Shown: piece by piece, positions 51,901 through 61,400 of the stretch
Position numbering within the stretch: the stretch's first letter is position 1
Layout of the letters: every line of letters begins with the position of its first letter
Assembly (NCBI GenBank): GCA_943735955.1
Contig: OX030960.1
Location: forward strand, 1,305,134 to 1,369,133
Length of the DNA: 64,000 nt
Direction: 5' to 3'
Origin: Piscicola geometra
Taxonomy: Eukaryota; Annelida; Clitellata; Hirudinida; Piscicolidae
Translations under genes and position numbers: made by a program
Notes under the pieces: generated by a model
Seen by the model: only the letters and a program-made list of their open reading frames with translations
What the model was told of the DNA's origin: nothing
Database searches by the model: none

Positions 51901-52184
51901 ATGGAGTGTGCAAAAGAAAAGAAAAAAAGGAAGAGCGTCGTAGGAAGACTTCCCCTGACAAGAAGCCTCGTCACAAAAGGAGTTCAAGTTCCGAAGACAG
52001 ATTAAGGTCTGTTGATAGCAAGAGGTCACGAGGCATGAACCAAATGTCACGTGTGAGATCTGGGTCGAAGGACAGAAGATCCAGGTCAAACGTTAGGAGG
52101 TCTCGCTCTGGAGAAAAGAGATCTAGAGAAAGAACCAGGTCACGAAGACCCGATTCGAGGGAGGATCGGAGGAAGAGGAGGTGA
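22339..52184 (+). CDS. PNISR: PNISR ortholog (SR-related nuclear-speckle protein), nine exons, 701 aa
   Basis: The exons are 22339-22402, 22478-22702, 22798-22880, 23172-23745, 40824-41032, 41093-41248, 41486-41597, 51441-51596 and 51658-52184. All junctions are GT/AG and phases match, giving 2,106 bases. Matches to vertebrate PNISR (805 aa in human) run in order: the Trp/Gln start (MWNSDQKTS), DWATLVQQWI ... GQQS, a Pro-rich DIWALWSPPPPP, a Gln/Asn-rich exon 4, then LPGWIREGLEKMEKEK, an acidic exon 6, LLKIQKMMTGLLLEVTTAEV, and DTDDDDDDFDMLREKISQKKEAF. The Arg/Ser-rich tail (52,000-52,180) ends at a TGA, with AATAAA near 52,458. It is expected to act in nuclear speckles with PNN and splicing factors. 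The introns are oddly large: intron 4 is a 17-kb minisatellite and intron 7 a 9.8-kb transposon graveyard. Exons 2/3 and 3/4 joins are the least certain. Transcript data would confirm them. Confidence 0.9.
22939..22972. repeat. (TA)n microsatellite in PNISR intron 3
   Basis: About 17 uninterrupted TA dinucleotides. Confidence 0.95.
23777..40790. repeat. Giant 21-bp minisatellite, about 810 units, filling PNISR intron 4
   Basis: The unit tccacctttactccttcatca repeats head to tail for 17 kb; the first few units are 18 bp. Most variation is C/T at ttt/ttc and acc/atc. The array starts about 30 bases after the exon 4 donor and ends about 35 bases before the exon 5 acceptor. It has higher-order structure: a 420-bp (20-unit) period at about 24,360-25,020, a roughly 1.26-kb duplication (26,870 versus 28,126) and a 2,181-bp period (30,929/33,110 and 31,548/33,729). 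The unit has no stop in any forward frame or in one reverse frame, so huge ORFs arise without coding. Single-base indels near 26,341, 30,541, 30,929, 31,548, 33,110, 33,729, 34,789 and 34,838 shift frame, arguing against selection on a protein. Confidence 0.97.
42974..43786 (+). mobile_element. Internally deleted hAT element with 8-bp target duplication
   Basis: ACAATAAT flanks at 42966-42973 and 43787-43794. The ends are imperfect inverted repeats (the right end read inward is caatgatggcaactaac) with tagttta/tagttaa words as subterminal repeats at 42,980-43,110 and 43,630-43,775. Inside is the C-terminal piece of a transposase. Confidence 0.75.
43142..43331 (+). pseudogene. hAT transposase dimerisation-domain remnant
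   Basis: The forward frame reads LLAHPVVAEAFRK then LPSSAAVERLFSVASQVLSARL, the hATC signature (S...ERLFS). One frame change follows before the family's terminal stretch, ending at a stop near 43,331. Confidence 0.8.
44620..45195 (-). pseudogene. piggyBac transposase remnant
   Basis: From 45,195 down the reverse strand reads PMANRRMYCEQ, LLRYFHCNDNE, DRMAKVRPLFDAMNDRF, then AIDESIVSYYGRHSSKELI, which contains the catalytic Asp of the DDE-type domain, and KPIRFGNTVW. After a deletion near 44,760 comes the C-terminal Cys-rich finger (QCGKKVQKKCLKCNVALH), ending close to the TIR. Stops interrupt it, so it is inactive. Confidence 0.85.
45118..45369. repeat. 75-bp inverted duplication of piggyBac coding sequence
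   Basis: 45,118-45,194 and 45,292-45,369 are inverted copies sharing agctagattgtgtccatggt. Between them is gagcgctatagaaatttatttgattgattg, the SINE/LINE tail motif of this genome. Confidence 0.8.
47085..47220 (-). repeat. tRNA-derived SINE, copy 1
   Basis: On the reverse strand an A-box-like ggtagttgagtcggct is followed 30 bases on by a B box in ggttcgagtgtgacc, then a body ending in ggcctggaagcccgttcggg near 47,090. The body recurs at 49,395-49,435 as gtggcgtaaacccggacgag. Confidence 0.68.
47480..48075 (-). repeat. SINE-like repeat with (GATT)n tail, fullest copy
   Basis: Starts with (caat)n and an inverted GCGCTATATAAAT motif, then runs parallel to the copies at 15,590-16,190 and 1-400. 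No ORF has homology; the apparent 129-residue frame at its left side is repeat sequence. Confidence 0.75.
48881..49152 (-). repeat. tRNA-derived SINE with about 36-base poly(A) tail
   Basis: On the reverse strand a tRNA-like head starts near 49,150: gagcggggatggcttagttg (A box), then ggttgccagttcgaatcc (B box). A body of about 170 bases follows and then the poly(A), seen as a T run at 48,881-48,916. The long pure tail suggests a young insertion. Confidence 0.85.
49525..49790. repeat. Microsatellites: (TA)/(CA), (ATTT)n and (ATT)n
   Basis: Tracts of tatata/cataca at 49,530-49,580, atttattt at 49,580-49,602 and attatt at 49,690-49,775. Confidence 0.9.
49872..50575 (-). pseudogene. CR1/L2-like retrotransposon C-terminal fragment
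   Basis: The reverse strand reads IPSDSVRNLGVFLDKDLTM, then HINKMTQTCFASLRQI, LASALVLSRIDYGN and LKELHWLRVENRIEYKI-like sequence. After a frameshift near 50,030 come FFVAAPTLWNSL and FSRSLKTYLFDR with a stop near 49,874. It is the 3' part of a LINE like the one at 14,215-18,170. Confidence 0.88.
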
Positions 52185-52610
52185 TGGTGACTTTAAAGTT
52201 ACATCTTTATGCTGACCATCGGTAACTGTTTATATTTTTTTCAACTTTCTCGAATATTTGAAGTCTTAATTTATTGACTATTATTCCTTTTGTAGTTACT
52301 TAATCAATTTCAGGTCACATACATGGACAACGGACACGTATCTCTTTAAGCATCGGCATCTTTGTGGTGTGGCTAGACGTTGTTTTTGTGTGTTTATTCG
52401 ATTGGACTGATAAATACAATGACATCTTTGTTGGATGGATTTTCTAATACTTCAGTAAATAAATAAATAAATGAAAGTTCAAAAGTGGAGTATTATTAGC
52501 AAAATGAATGTCATCAAAATAAAACATTAAAAACGTAAAGTATTGAAAACAATTTTGAGCTGGAATCATCACTAACTCTAAATGAACGTGAAGGAAGATT
52601 TAAAGCATCA
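52185..52610. other. Convergent 3' ends of PNISR and serpin
   Basis: Only about 427 bases separate the two stop codons. Forward AATAAA/AATAAATAAATAAATG lies at about 52,456-52,475. Confidence 0.6.
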
Positions 52611-53903
52611 TTATGTGACCGATGCAGCGCTTGAAATTTGAGGACGGAAAACTCGACCGATAAAATGGATTGCTGCAGTTCGCTCGTCGATGAGAACAAA
52701 CATAAAAGGATGGTCGGCTCGAAAGATTTTAGGCACCTGCTGGATACTGGTGTCGGCGATGGAGTTTGAGTAGGAGTTGGTTCCGGAGCAGGTGCTCGCT
52801 CCTATCGAGGAGTTCATTTCTGGCGCTGCTCCCTCGTCGATCTCGAAGCATAAGTGGTGGAAGACTCGCGAGAGGTAGAGCGAATTGGTGCCGTCTATAC
52901 CCGAAAAATCTGCCTTGCCACTGACGTAGAAGTTTTTAATTCCTAGTTTTACCAACGCCTCCCAACAAATGATGCCCAACTCGTAGCGGAACTTGGGTAG
53001 GTAAACGTCTACTAGCTCTTCTTGCAGGCGATCCATGGCGTTTTCGAGTGACGACCGTGACAACTTCATCTCCAAGCGACTCAAGTTTTCGGAGTTTTTT
53101 GGCAGAAATATGAGAAGTTTGGAATGGCTGCAAGCGAGGGGCAACTCGAGCAAGTCACAATCGAGTTTCGAAATGTAGGCCATTTTCAAAAACCTCCTCT
53201 GGTACATCATGGGCACCTGGGGTGCTTCAAGATTGAGATAAAAGGGTAAGCAAGTGGTCTTTTTTTTCTCGAAAGGGTAGAGAAAAGAGAGTTTGGCGTA
53301 GGTCGCGCACACGAGCAGCAAACTTGTGTCTCTTTCAATGATACCCATGGGTAAGACGTCTTTGATCTTTCCATGTGTTTTTTCTTCTGCCCACTGGTTA
53401 ATCTCCTTCCTTGCTATGTCGGGCCGGTTGCGAAAATCAACGTTTTTCACTCGAGCTATTTCGTACTTTGAACAAATTTTCTCATACTGTTGTATTGTTA
53501 TGTGGCCTGGTTGGACGAAAAGTCTAACTGCGAATTCGAAGACTCCTCCCTTAGGCAGAGTAGATTTGGTGATGTCCCAGTGCATTGCTGCAAACGCTGG
53601 CAGCAACTGGTTTTCTTGAATCTCATGTAAATGCAGAGACTTGTGGAGTTCCTCCCTTGTCGATCCTCTAGCACCCATGTGCATCATGCCCAGTCCTATG
53701 GAAACACTTATGGGTGATATCACAAAATTGCCTGGCCGTTTGCCGTCCTTGCAGAACTCATGATAGAGCTGAAGTGCAAACTTGTTGTGTGCTCTTGACA
53801 GGCAGAGAAGGTGTGTGCGAGTGGTTTTATTGTTCTTGCTGCCTGACTCACCGCTGTCTGGAGTGGGTCTTCCGTCGGACATCTCACTTTCCACTGAACC
53901 CAT
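52611..53903 (-). CDS. Serpin-family protein, 430 aa, intronless, atypical hinge
   Basis: Single open frame on the reverse strand. After a polar N-terminus without a signal peptide, suggesting an intracellular serpin, the core starts at NKFALQLYHEF (about residue 40) and runs through NFVISPISVSIGLGMMHMGARG and VPMMYQ to the C-terminal signature FRADHPFMFVLIDE ... IHFIGRVFRP. Length fits the family (350-450). Oddities: the usual N-A-Y-F-K-G-x-W strand is CATYAKLSFLYPF, lacking the Trp. The reactive-centre loop after FEIDEG reads AAPEMNSSIGAST, not the small-residue hinge (T-E-A-A-A-A) of inhibitors. It is about 11 residues longer than alpha-1-antitrypsin's and rich in Ser/Thr/Asn. Non-inhibitory function is inferred. 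It is convergent with PNISR. Confidence 0.92.
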   Translation of the reverse strand: MGSVESEMSDGRPTPDSGESGSKNNKTTRTHLLCLSRAHNKFALQLYHEFCKDGKRPGNFVISPISVSIGLGMMHMGARGSTREELHKSLHLHEIQENQLLPAFAAMHWDITKSTLPKGGVFEFAVRLFVQPGHITIQQYEKICSKYEIARVKNVDFRNRPDIARKEINQWAEEKTHGKIKDVLPMGIIERDTSLLLVCATYAKLSFLYPFEKKKTTCLPFYLNLEAPQVPMMYQRRFLKMAYISKLDCDLLELPLACSHSKLLIFLPKNSENLSRLEMKLSRSSLENAMDRLQEELVDVYLPKFRYELGIICWEALVKLGIKNFYVSGKADFSGIDGTNSLYLSRVFHHLCFEIDEGAAPEMNSSIGASTCSGTNSYSNSIADTSIQQVPKIFRADHPFMFVLIDERTAAIHFIGRVFRPQISSAASVT

Positions 53904-54608
53904 CTTTGTCTGAGTGGTACCGTCATGAAAAAGTTATTACAAACGTCTAAATGGGTTCGCATAATTATCAATGATCTATTTCTATTTATAAATTTGAACA
54001 AAAATATTTTAAAGTTTCGTAAATCTTTAAAATTTGGGTTTCTCACTTTTCTTTCAATTTAGAATTCTGAGTTCAGCCCTTAATACTCCCTGGAAGCTTT
54101 TATCATTAGTTAACAACTGACTTATACATGCATCTTCTATCCTTGTCCCCTCAGTTACGGCAATAATGTGAAACTGAAAACTTTTCAGAGAAGCGTGCCT
54201 ATTTCGATGAAAGTCAAAGTTGATCTTAAAATGCTTAGTGTTGGTATCAATAAACGTTCGAAATGTCTTTTAATCTTAAATCATCGAATAAGAACAAAAA
54301 CTGGTAAAATTCAAGTTTAATGATAATTTAATAATGAGCAATGTCAGTCTTTGAATTTGTGGCATCGAACTCAGAGCTATATTCTGTGTTTTCATTGCTC
54401 GTCGCTAGCTACCTTCTTAACATCAACTGCTTTCATGAATATTCAGCTCCGTTACATTTATCGATCGATATTCCTTATATATCTTAAATTCTTTTGGTAA
54501 TTATTCATAAAGATGATTATGTTTAATTTATAAATCCGCCCATTTCACATCTCTATACCACCCGTACAGATTGATCCAGGGATTTATGGAATTTGATGAC
54601 TCATCAAA
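53904..54608. other. Intergenic region upstream of the serpin
   Basis: No gene or repeat recognised; AT-rich. It should hold the serpin promoter. Confidence 0.4.
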
Positions 54609-55037
54609 GGTTGTAGGTAAACTGCATAAAGAAGAAAGCAGAAAAGTGCAAAATGCAAATGTGTAAAATGCTGAATTACTTTGCAGTATATCAGTTTATA
54701 CTTTTTCACCAGAAAAAACGTCAATTTATAATTATATTTTTTTAGATATCTTTAAAAGTAATTTTTCGGATTAGAATGTAAATAATCTTTCTTTATAAAG
54801 TATCATTCATAGATATCCTACAAACAACAAGATATACTATATCTATGGTAGCATTATTTCTAAAATAAAAAATATAAAACCCTTTCCCTAACCATAACCG
54901 TAACTCTAGCCCTTATCCTAAATTGGCGATTTTTTAACAAAAAAAGTATAAACTGACATTCTGCTAATTAATTCAGCATTTTACACATTTGCATTCTGCT
55001 TTTTCTGCTTTCTTCTTTATGCAGTTTACCTACAACC
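54609..55037. mobile_element. MITE, ggttgtagg family, copy C
   Basis: Inverted arms: ggttgtaggtaaactgcata at 54,609 and its inverse ending 55,037, about 80 bases each. The core has a CCCTAA-like tract at 54,880-54,920. No clear target duplication is visible, so it may be older. There is no ORF. Confidence 0.82.
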
Positions 55038-55463
55038 GTATTCGATTGGTCAGAGTGTGGACAATTATGAATGGAAAGAAAAATAACATAAAATAATTAA
55101 AATTATTATTTCTATTTTTTTAAACCTATATCATTTTATCACCAATATAAAAAAACGCCTCATGTGCACATTTTTTCGCACTTGATGAAAAAAGTTAATG
55201 CTATTCACATATTAGATCGGATTAGGTCGAACCATATATATATAGTAATTGTATTACTATAGGTATATGGGTCGAACTAACAACAAGTATACTATATCTA
55301 TGGTCGCACATCTATTATGTTTACTTTTGAGTTCTATGCTGCTAATCATACAGAATTGAATAAAGAAAATAATACAATATTTAGAATATTTGAAAAATAT
55401 AGTTTTTTAAGATTAGGAATAAAAAAAGTCTATAATTAAGTTTTTGAGAAACTACTAAAAGCA
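55038..55463. other. Upstream region of the large two-exon gene
   Basis: AT-rich, with short tatatat runs. The word atactatatctatggt at 55,288 also occurs at 54,835. Nothing else is recognised. Confidence 0.4.
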
Positions 55464-58400
55464 ATGTCTTCAAACGATGAAAGGTCTCAGTCTTCACGCG
55501 CTCCGAGCCGGACCATATCAAGTCCATCTTCCAGCGTGCACATGCAAGACATGGCCAGATTCGCTCCTTCCTTTTCAAGCCCAGGTCCTCCTTTTCCTGG
55601 CTACCCTGCTTCCAACTGGCAGGACCTTCCTTTCTTGTTGCCTCCAGGTTTACTTCCCCAACTCGGAATGGAGATGTATTCCACTGCTTTTTTCCATTCT
55701 TTGCAGGCGTCACCCATGTATTCTCCCATGGCGCTCATGCAACAATCGGCTTTCAGCCCTTCTCTCTTCAACGTTAAAGATACTCTTAAAGGCAGTACAA
55801 ACTCTAGCAAATCTGAATCCAAAATCAAGTTTCCAAAAACATCAAATGATCATCAATTCAGTGGCAATCCAGATAAGTTTTTGTCTGATCTACAAGATGG
55901 CTACAAAAAGTACCCTAATGATTCTTCACCTGGTTCCTCCAAAGCTCCTTACAGCCAGCCTCTCAAACATAGCAGCTCAGAAATCAAAGCAGATTTGACT
56001 CTTTCTAGGTCTTGTGAAAATGTCCCACTTGCTCTCCTGAATAAGACAAAAGATTTCTCCCCAGTACTCATATCAGATGAGGGATCTGAGCACAGCAATG
56101 AGAACAGGCATTCAAAACCAAATTGTGATCAGAAACATGAAAGTTACTCTTTTTCTGGTCATCTAGATAACTCTTTCAATAAAAGCATTTCAAACATTGA
56201 TAATGATAAAAAAAAACAAGAAGAAAATTATATGACTGGCATCACAAACCAGGATGACAACAACTATGCAACTGATTTGACTAGTTCAAAATTAGAATCG
56301 AGCATCAACCACACAACTTCTAGCATGCCAAGCAATGTAGCATCAGATGAAGCACATCTCTTCAAGAGGACTCTAGTTGATAGGGCGGAAGCAGAGTTGG
56401 TCTCGGAGTCAAGAAGTCTGCAAGACCTTCGACCTTCCATCACACTGCCACCTCGCAAACGTCTCACCAGGAACCCAGATGACCTTCAGGACCAGCCTCA
56501 CATCATCCCTTCTTCTGCCAACTATCCCTGTTTGACAAACCCTTCTTCACGAAACATTGAGTCCATAGACAACCCTCAATCTTCTAACTTCCGCTCATGT
56601 TGGAAAAAGTTCAGTGCCAAGATGAACAACAATGGACCCGCTCCATTTCGGTCGATGCACATGTCCGGCAAGCCAATGTACGACTGCAGACTCTTTTTTC
56701 AGAAGATGTCTGGCAAGGATGTGTGCAAGAGTGGGCTGATGGCCAAGTCCTACCTCTCCAACATGCGATTCTACCACCGCAACAAGTACCAGACGAGGAA
56801 AGAGCAGACGGAGAAAGAGGGCCCAATCTCGCCGAGAGTGACTCGCAGTCAGGCCCGCCAGAAGAAGACTACTCCTGAAGAGACTTCAGAGCCACAAGAA
56901 CCTCCTCCCATCCGTAAGTCAAACCGCAAGAAGACCTCAAACAGCCGCTATGACGTTCCTGAAATGATGACTGGGGTAGGCAAGTCGAGGAAGTCACGCA
57001 AGAAGAACAACAATCAGCCCCTTGAGGCAGAGGAGCAGAATGCTGTGGTCGAGGACTGCAGGACTGACAACACCGACACCACTGCTTCTTTTGAGATACT
57101 GTCTGAAAAGATTGAGCCTGTCACCATCCCCATCATCGAAATTGCATCTGAAGTCTCTTCTGGTGCCACAGTTACTATCTTCCCATCAACAACTATGTCA
57201 TTTCCAAAGGCAGCACCTACAGCAGCAATAACTAACACACAATGCACTAGTTCACTGGCAAGCATAGCAAGTTCTGAGGACATGCTGCGACGCCTGGAGA
57301 ACTGTGACAGGAAGTCTACTTCATCAGGTCTGTCCACCTGCTCGGGGGATGTGTGCATGGATGCTGAGGCCTCCATCAGTCTGCACCCCAAGTTCAGACA
57401 CACCAAGAAGAAGTCCTATCTTGCTTTCAACCCTGATGAAGCCAGACCACCTGACCTTGGCATTGAAGTGCCTGTCAGAAGTCTCAAGGAGGCTGATCTC
57501 GAGAATGACACTGTCATCATCCCTACATCAATAATTTCTCCAACTTTCACATCCTCTTACAAGAGCCTCAACATCTTCATCAATGCTAATGCCAATAACG
57601 AGGTTTTTATGGATATTATTTTTCAAATACCATTTAGAATATATAAAAATTTTTTATAACCTGAATAAATTATCCCCACTGCCTAGTGGCTGTATTATGT
57701 ATTGGCAGAAAACCTAAAGAAAAGCATATGCTCTTAGACTGCCTAAAAGTCGAATTGGCAGCCAGCAATAAAAAACTTGTTACTGAGTAGGAGAAGTCGA
57801 AAGAATCTTGAAACGATGTTGTGCAGTTGAGAGCCGTGCTGGCTGATTGAGCTGGCGCCTTGAGTTTTGTGCCGGAACTTAGCGCACTTAATTGCAGCGT
57901 TGAGACGAAAGAGTTGATTTGTGAAGCCCTCAAAGATAAATTTGGAAGGGTGCTCATGTCAAGAAAGATGTCTGAAACTAATAGAGCAATTACTCAAGGA
58001 TTCATCGATTCATGAGAAAATCGACGAAATGCTGTTTGTGTTGATGCCAGGTCATGGAATTATGGATGCCATCTACATCATTCCCCAGATCTAGAAAACG
58101 TACCTTGCAGCTAACAAATCACTACTGTGCTTTTGTCTAATTGCAGTCAATTCACCCTTCATCCAATTCACCCTTCATCCAATTATTCCATTTAAAATAA
58201 ATTATTACATTTAAAATAAATTATTACATTTAAAATAAATTATTACATTTAAAATAAATTATTACATTTAAAATAAATTATTACATTTAAAATAAATTAT
58301 TACATTTAAAATAAATTATTACATTTAAAATAAATTATTACATTTAAAATAAATTATTACATTTAAAATAAATTATTACATTTAAAATAAATTATTACAT

Positions 58401-61400
58401 TTAAAATAAATTATTACATTTAAAATAAATTATTACATTTAAAATAAATTATTACATTTAAAATAAATTATTACATTTAAAATAAATTATTACATTTAAA
58501 ATAAATTATTACATTTAAAATAAATTATTACATTTAAAATAAATTATTACATTTAAAATAAATTATTACATTTAAAATAAATTATTACATTTAAAATAAA
58601 TTATTACATTTAAAATAAATTATTACATTTAAAATAAATTATTACATTTAAAATAAATTATTACATTTAAAATAAGTTATTACATTTAAAATAAATTATT
58701 ACATTTAAAATAAATTATTATATTTAAAATAAGTTATTACATTTAAAATAAATTATTACATTTAAAATAAATTATTATATTTAAAATAAATTATTACATT
58801 TAAAATAAATTATTATATTTAAAATAAATTATTACATTTAAAATAAATTATTACGTTTAAAATAAGTTATTGAGGCGACTCTACGTAAACCTGGCTCCTC
58901 TAGATCCTTTGTGGTTCTGATGTTGTAAAGACCTGTGCATTACTCCGTTCATCTTTTTAGTATGTCTGGTACCCCTGTCAGACTTTTGCTGTTGTGCTTC
59001 AGACCAAAAGAAAGAGATGGTATTGGAAGGTCGAACCTAGTTGAAGAGGGATCATAGAGATAAAAGTGTGGATGCACCATCCACACGAAAGCTTTGAAGG
59101 TTTAAAAGTAAATGAGAAGAGGTGTTTCGACAAGATCTCAAAAGTCTTGCAACAATAGTTCAGAAGGTCAGAAGCGTACGAAGTGAAGAGAGAGTAAGAC
59201 AGGCCCCACCCTCGTGAGAAGTTTGGCTTATGTCTGTGTAATATAAACAGGGTCATGATGATGATGCATTTTTTATCTTTTAATTTTTATTTCTTACAGT
59301 TTGTTTTTTTCAATTTATTTTTCAGGAAACAAGGATGGTGCAGTTGTTTCCAAAAGCTGCACAGGATCAAAAATCTACTCTTTCAGAAGAAAAAGCATTG
59401 GAAGAATCAGATGCATGCACCACTTCTGAAAAAACTACTACAACTTACATTTCTGCGGCTGCTACTACTACTATTTCTGCCAGTAAAATCACTAATAGAA
59501 CCATATCTTCAAACACCAATAGCATTCAATGCCCAGTCGTATACACGCAATCTGAACTAAGAGTCGACGCTAAAATCGATCCAAACACTCTATTTCTCAC
59601 TGAAGCGCCCACACTGCACCAAAGCACTGTCATCCCCATCACAGTCCTCGCTGCCAATCAACCACCTATCATTCCACTCACATCTCCATTACAATTTTTC
59701 AGCAGGCCTACCACCACTACTGACTTTAGCGCAAATAGCATCACTAGTATCAGCAGTAGTGGCGAAAACAATTGTGCATGTGTTGATAGGAAGGACGCAA
59801 ATGCTGTTGCTGTGCGAGCTCTGGAACGTCAAACAGGCGCTAGTTCGAAAAAAGAAATAAAAGTGGACAATTGTGACGAGGCCTTGAGTGAATACGACAG
59901 CACTAACTACATGACTGATCAAAAGCGGGCGACAATGAAGATGATAAAGGTGGTTGAGGAATCCATCAAGATGGAAGCTGTGTCGTCCAATCAAAGGCAG
60001 GAGGTTCAGGTCGTTAATGACGTTGCTGCTGGCAACTTGAAGGCTCAACCAATAGTGGCTTTTGCTGAGAGTGAATCAGACAGCAAGAACAGTGAGGTGC
60101 CTAAACAATCAATGATTACAAGCACGCCGGAAGAGGGCTTTTCGAAGCTGAAGTTGAAGATTGATTTGAGCAAGTTGAGTGTGGCAAGAAGAAGTTCAGA
60201 AGGGCTTACAAGTGCTCGAGAGGGTGGTAGTGAAGATGATAGAGAAGTGCTCAAACAGGTGATCATCGAAGCAGACAAGAAAAATCAAAAGAAGAACAAG
60301 TCGCTGAAGTTGTCTGTGAAGGATCAAGTAGAAGGCGGAGCAGCAGGAGTGAGTCAGGAAGGAAGTTTTGTAATTGCCAAGACGACTGTTCTCCAAAGGT
60401 CTACTTCAAAAGAAGAAAGTATGGAAGGTGCAGAAAGGAAAGGAAAAAAAATTGAAAAAGAGAGAGAAGAAATTAAAGCATCATTTAATTGTGAAAAGAT
60501 TAGTACGGAGGATAGCGAAAGGCTAACTGAAGAGGGCATTAGTAAAGGCCTGAGTGGAGATGAAGATGCTTCAAGAGCCGAGGAGAATGTTGAGAAGGAC
60601 AAAGCTGATGACGAATATATCAAGCATGAGATTGATGCGACAGAACTGAAAGCGAGAGATGTGAAGAGGAGGAAGAAGAGGGGAAGGAAAGGAAAACGAA
60701 AAGTGAATTCAAATGCCGAAAAGAGCGTCTTAGGTGCCGACGCAATGAGCAGGACAGATCAAGTTAGTTCATCCAGCAAAGGAATGCAATTTGTCAAGAA
60801 ATTCAAGTGCAAACCAGCTGCCACCCATTCGACCACCATGTCGACTGACATCGAGCCTGTGAAGGTAGAGAAGTTGTCGATCGATGTGTCTTCTCAGGAA
60901 ACTGCTCTGCATCTTCCGCTGGATGAGACAGGCAAACTACAGACCACCAAGACTGACATCGACATTGACTCCTTTGATCATCATAATCAAGATCATCAAG
61001 ATCATCATCATCAAGATCATCATAATCAAGATCATCATAATCAAGATCATCATCATCAAGATCATCATCATCAAGATCATCATCATCAAGATCATCATCA
61101 TCAAGATCATCATCATCAAGATCATCATCATCATCGTACTTATGAAATAAGTCCTCACGACTGCAATCCTTGCGACAGGAAGGTCGATGTGTATGACTGG
61201 AACCAGAACGACGACGATGGACCCCACCTGGATGATATGCCCAGGTTCCGTCAGAACAGGAACAAGCTTGTGCTTTCTCCGGCCAAGAATAACGTTGCTG
61301 TTGTTGACTGTAAAGTTCAGCAGGGAGGAGACAATCTGGAGAACACGTCAGTGCAAAAGTTGGAGGAGCAAGAAGTGGAAGGTGTTTTAGAGATGGTCGG

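Noticed and set aside
57430..57600. PEHE-like (KANSL1/MSL1) segment in the large protein
   Set aside because: Only a few residues around TVIIPTSI resemble that family, and the expected following motif is absent.
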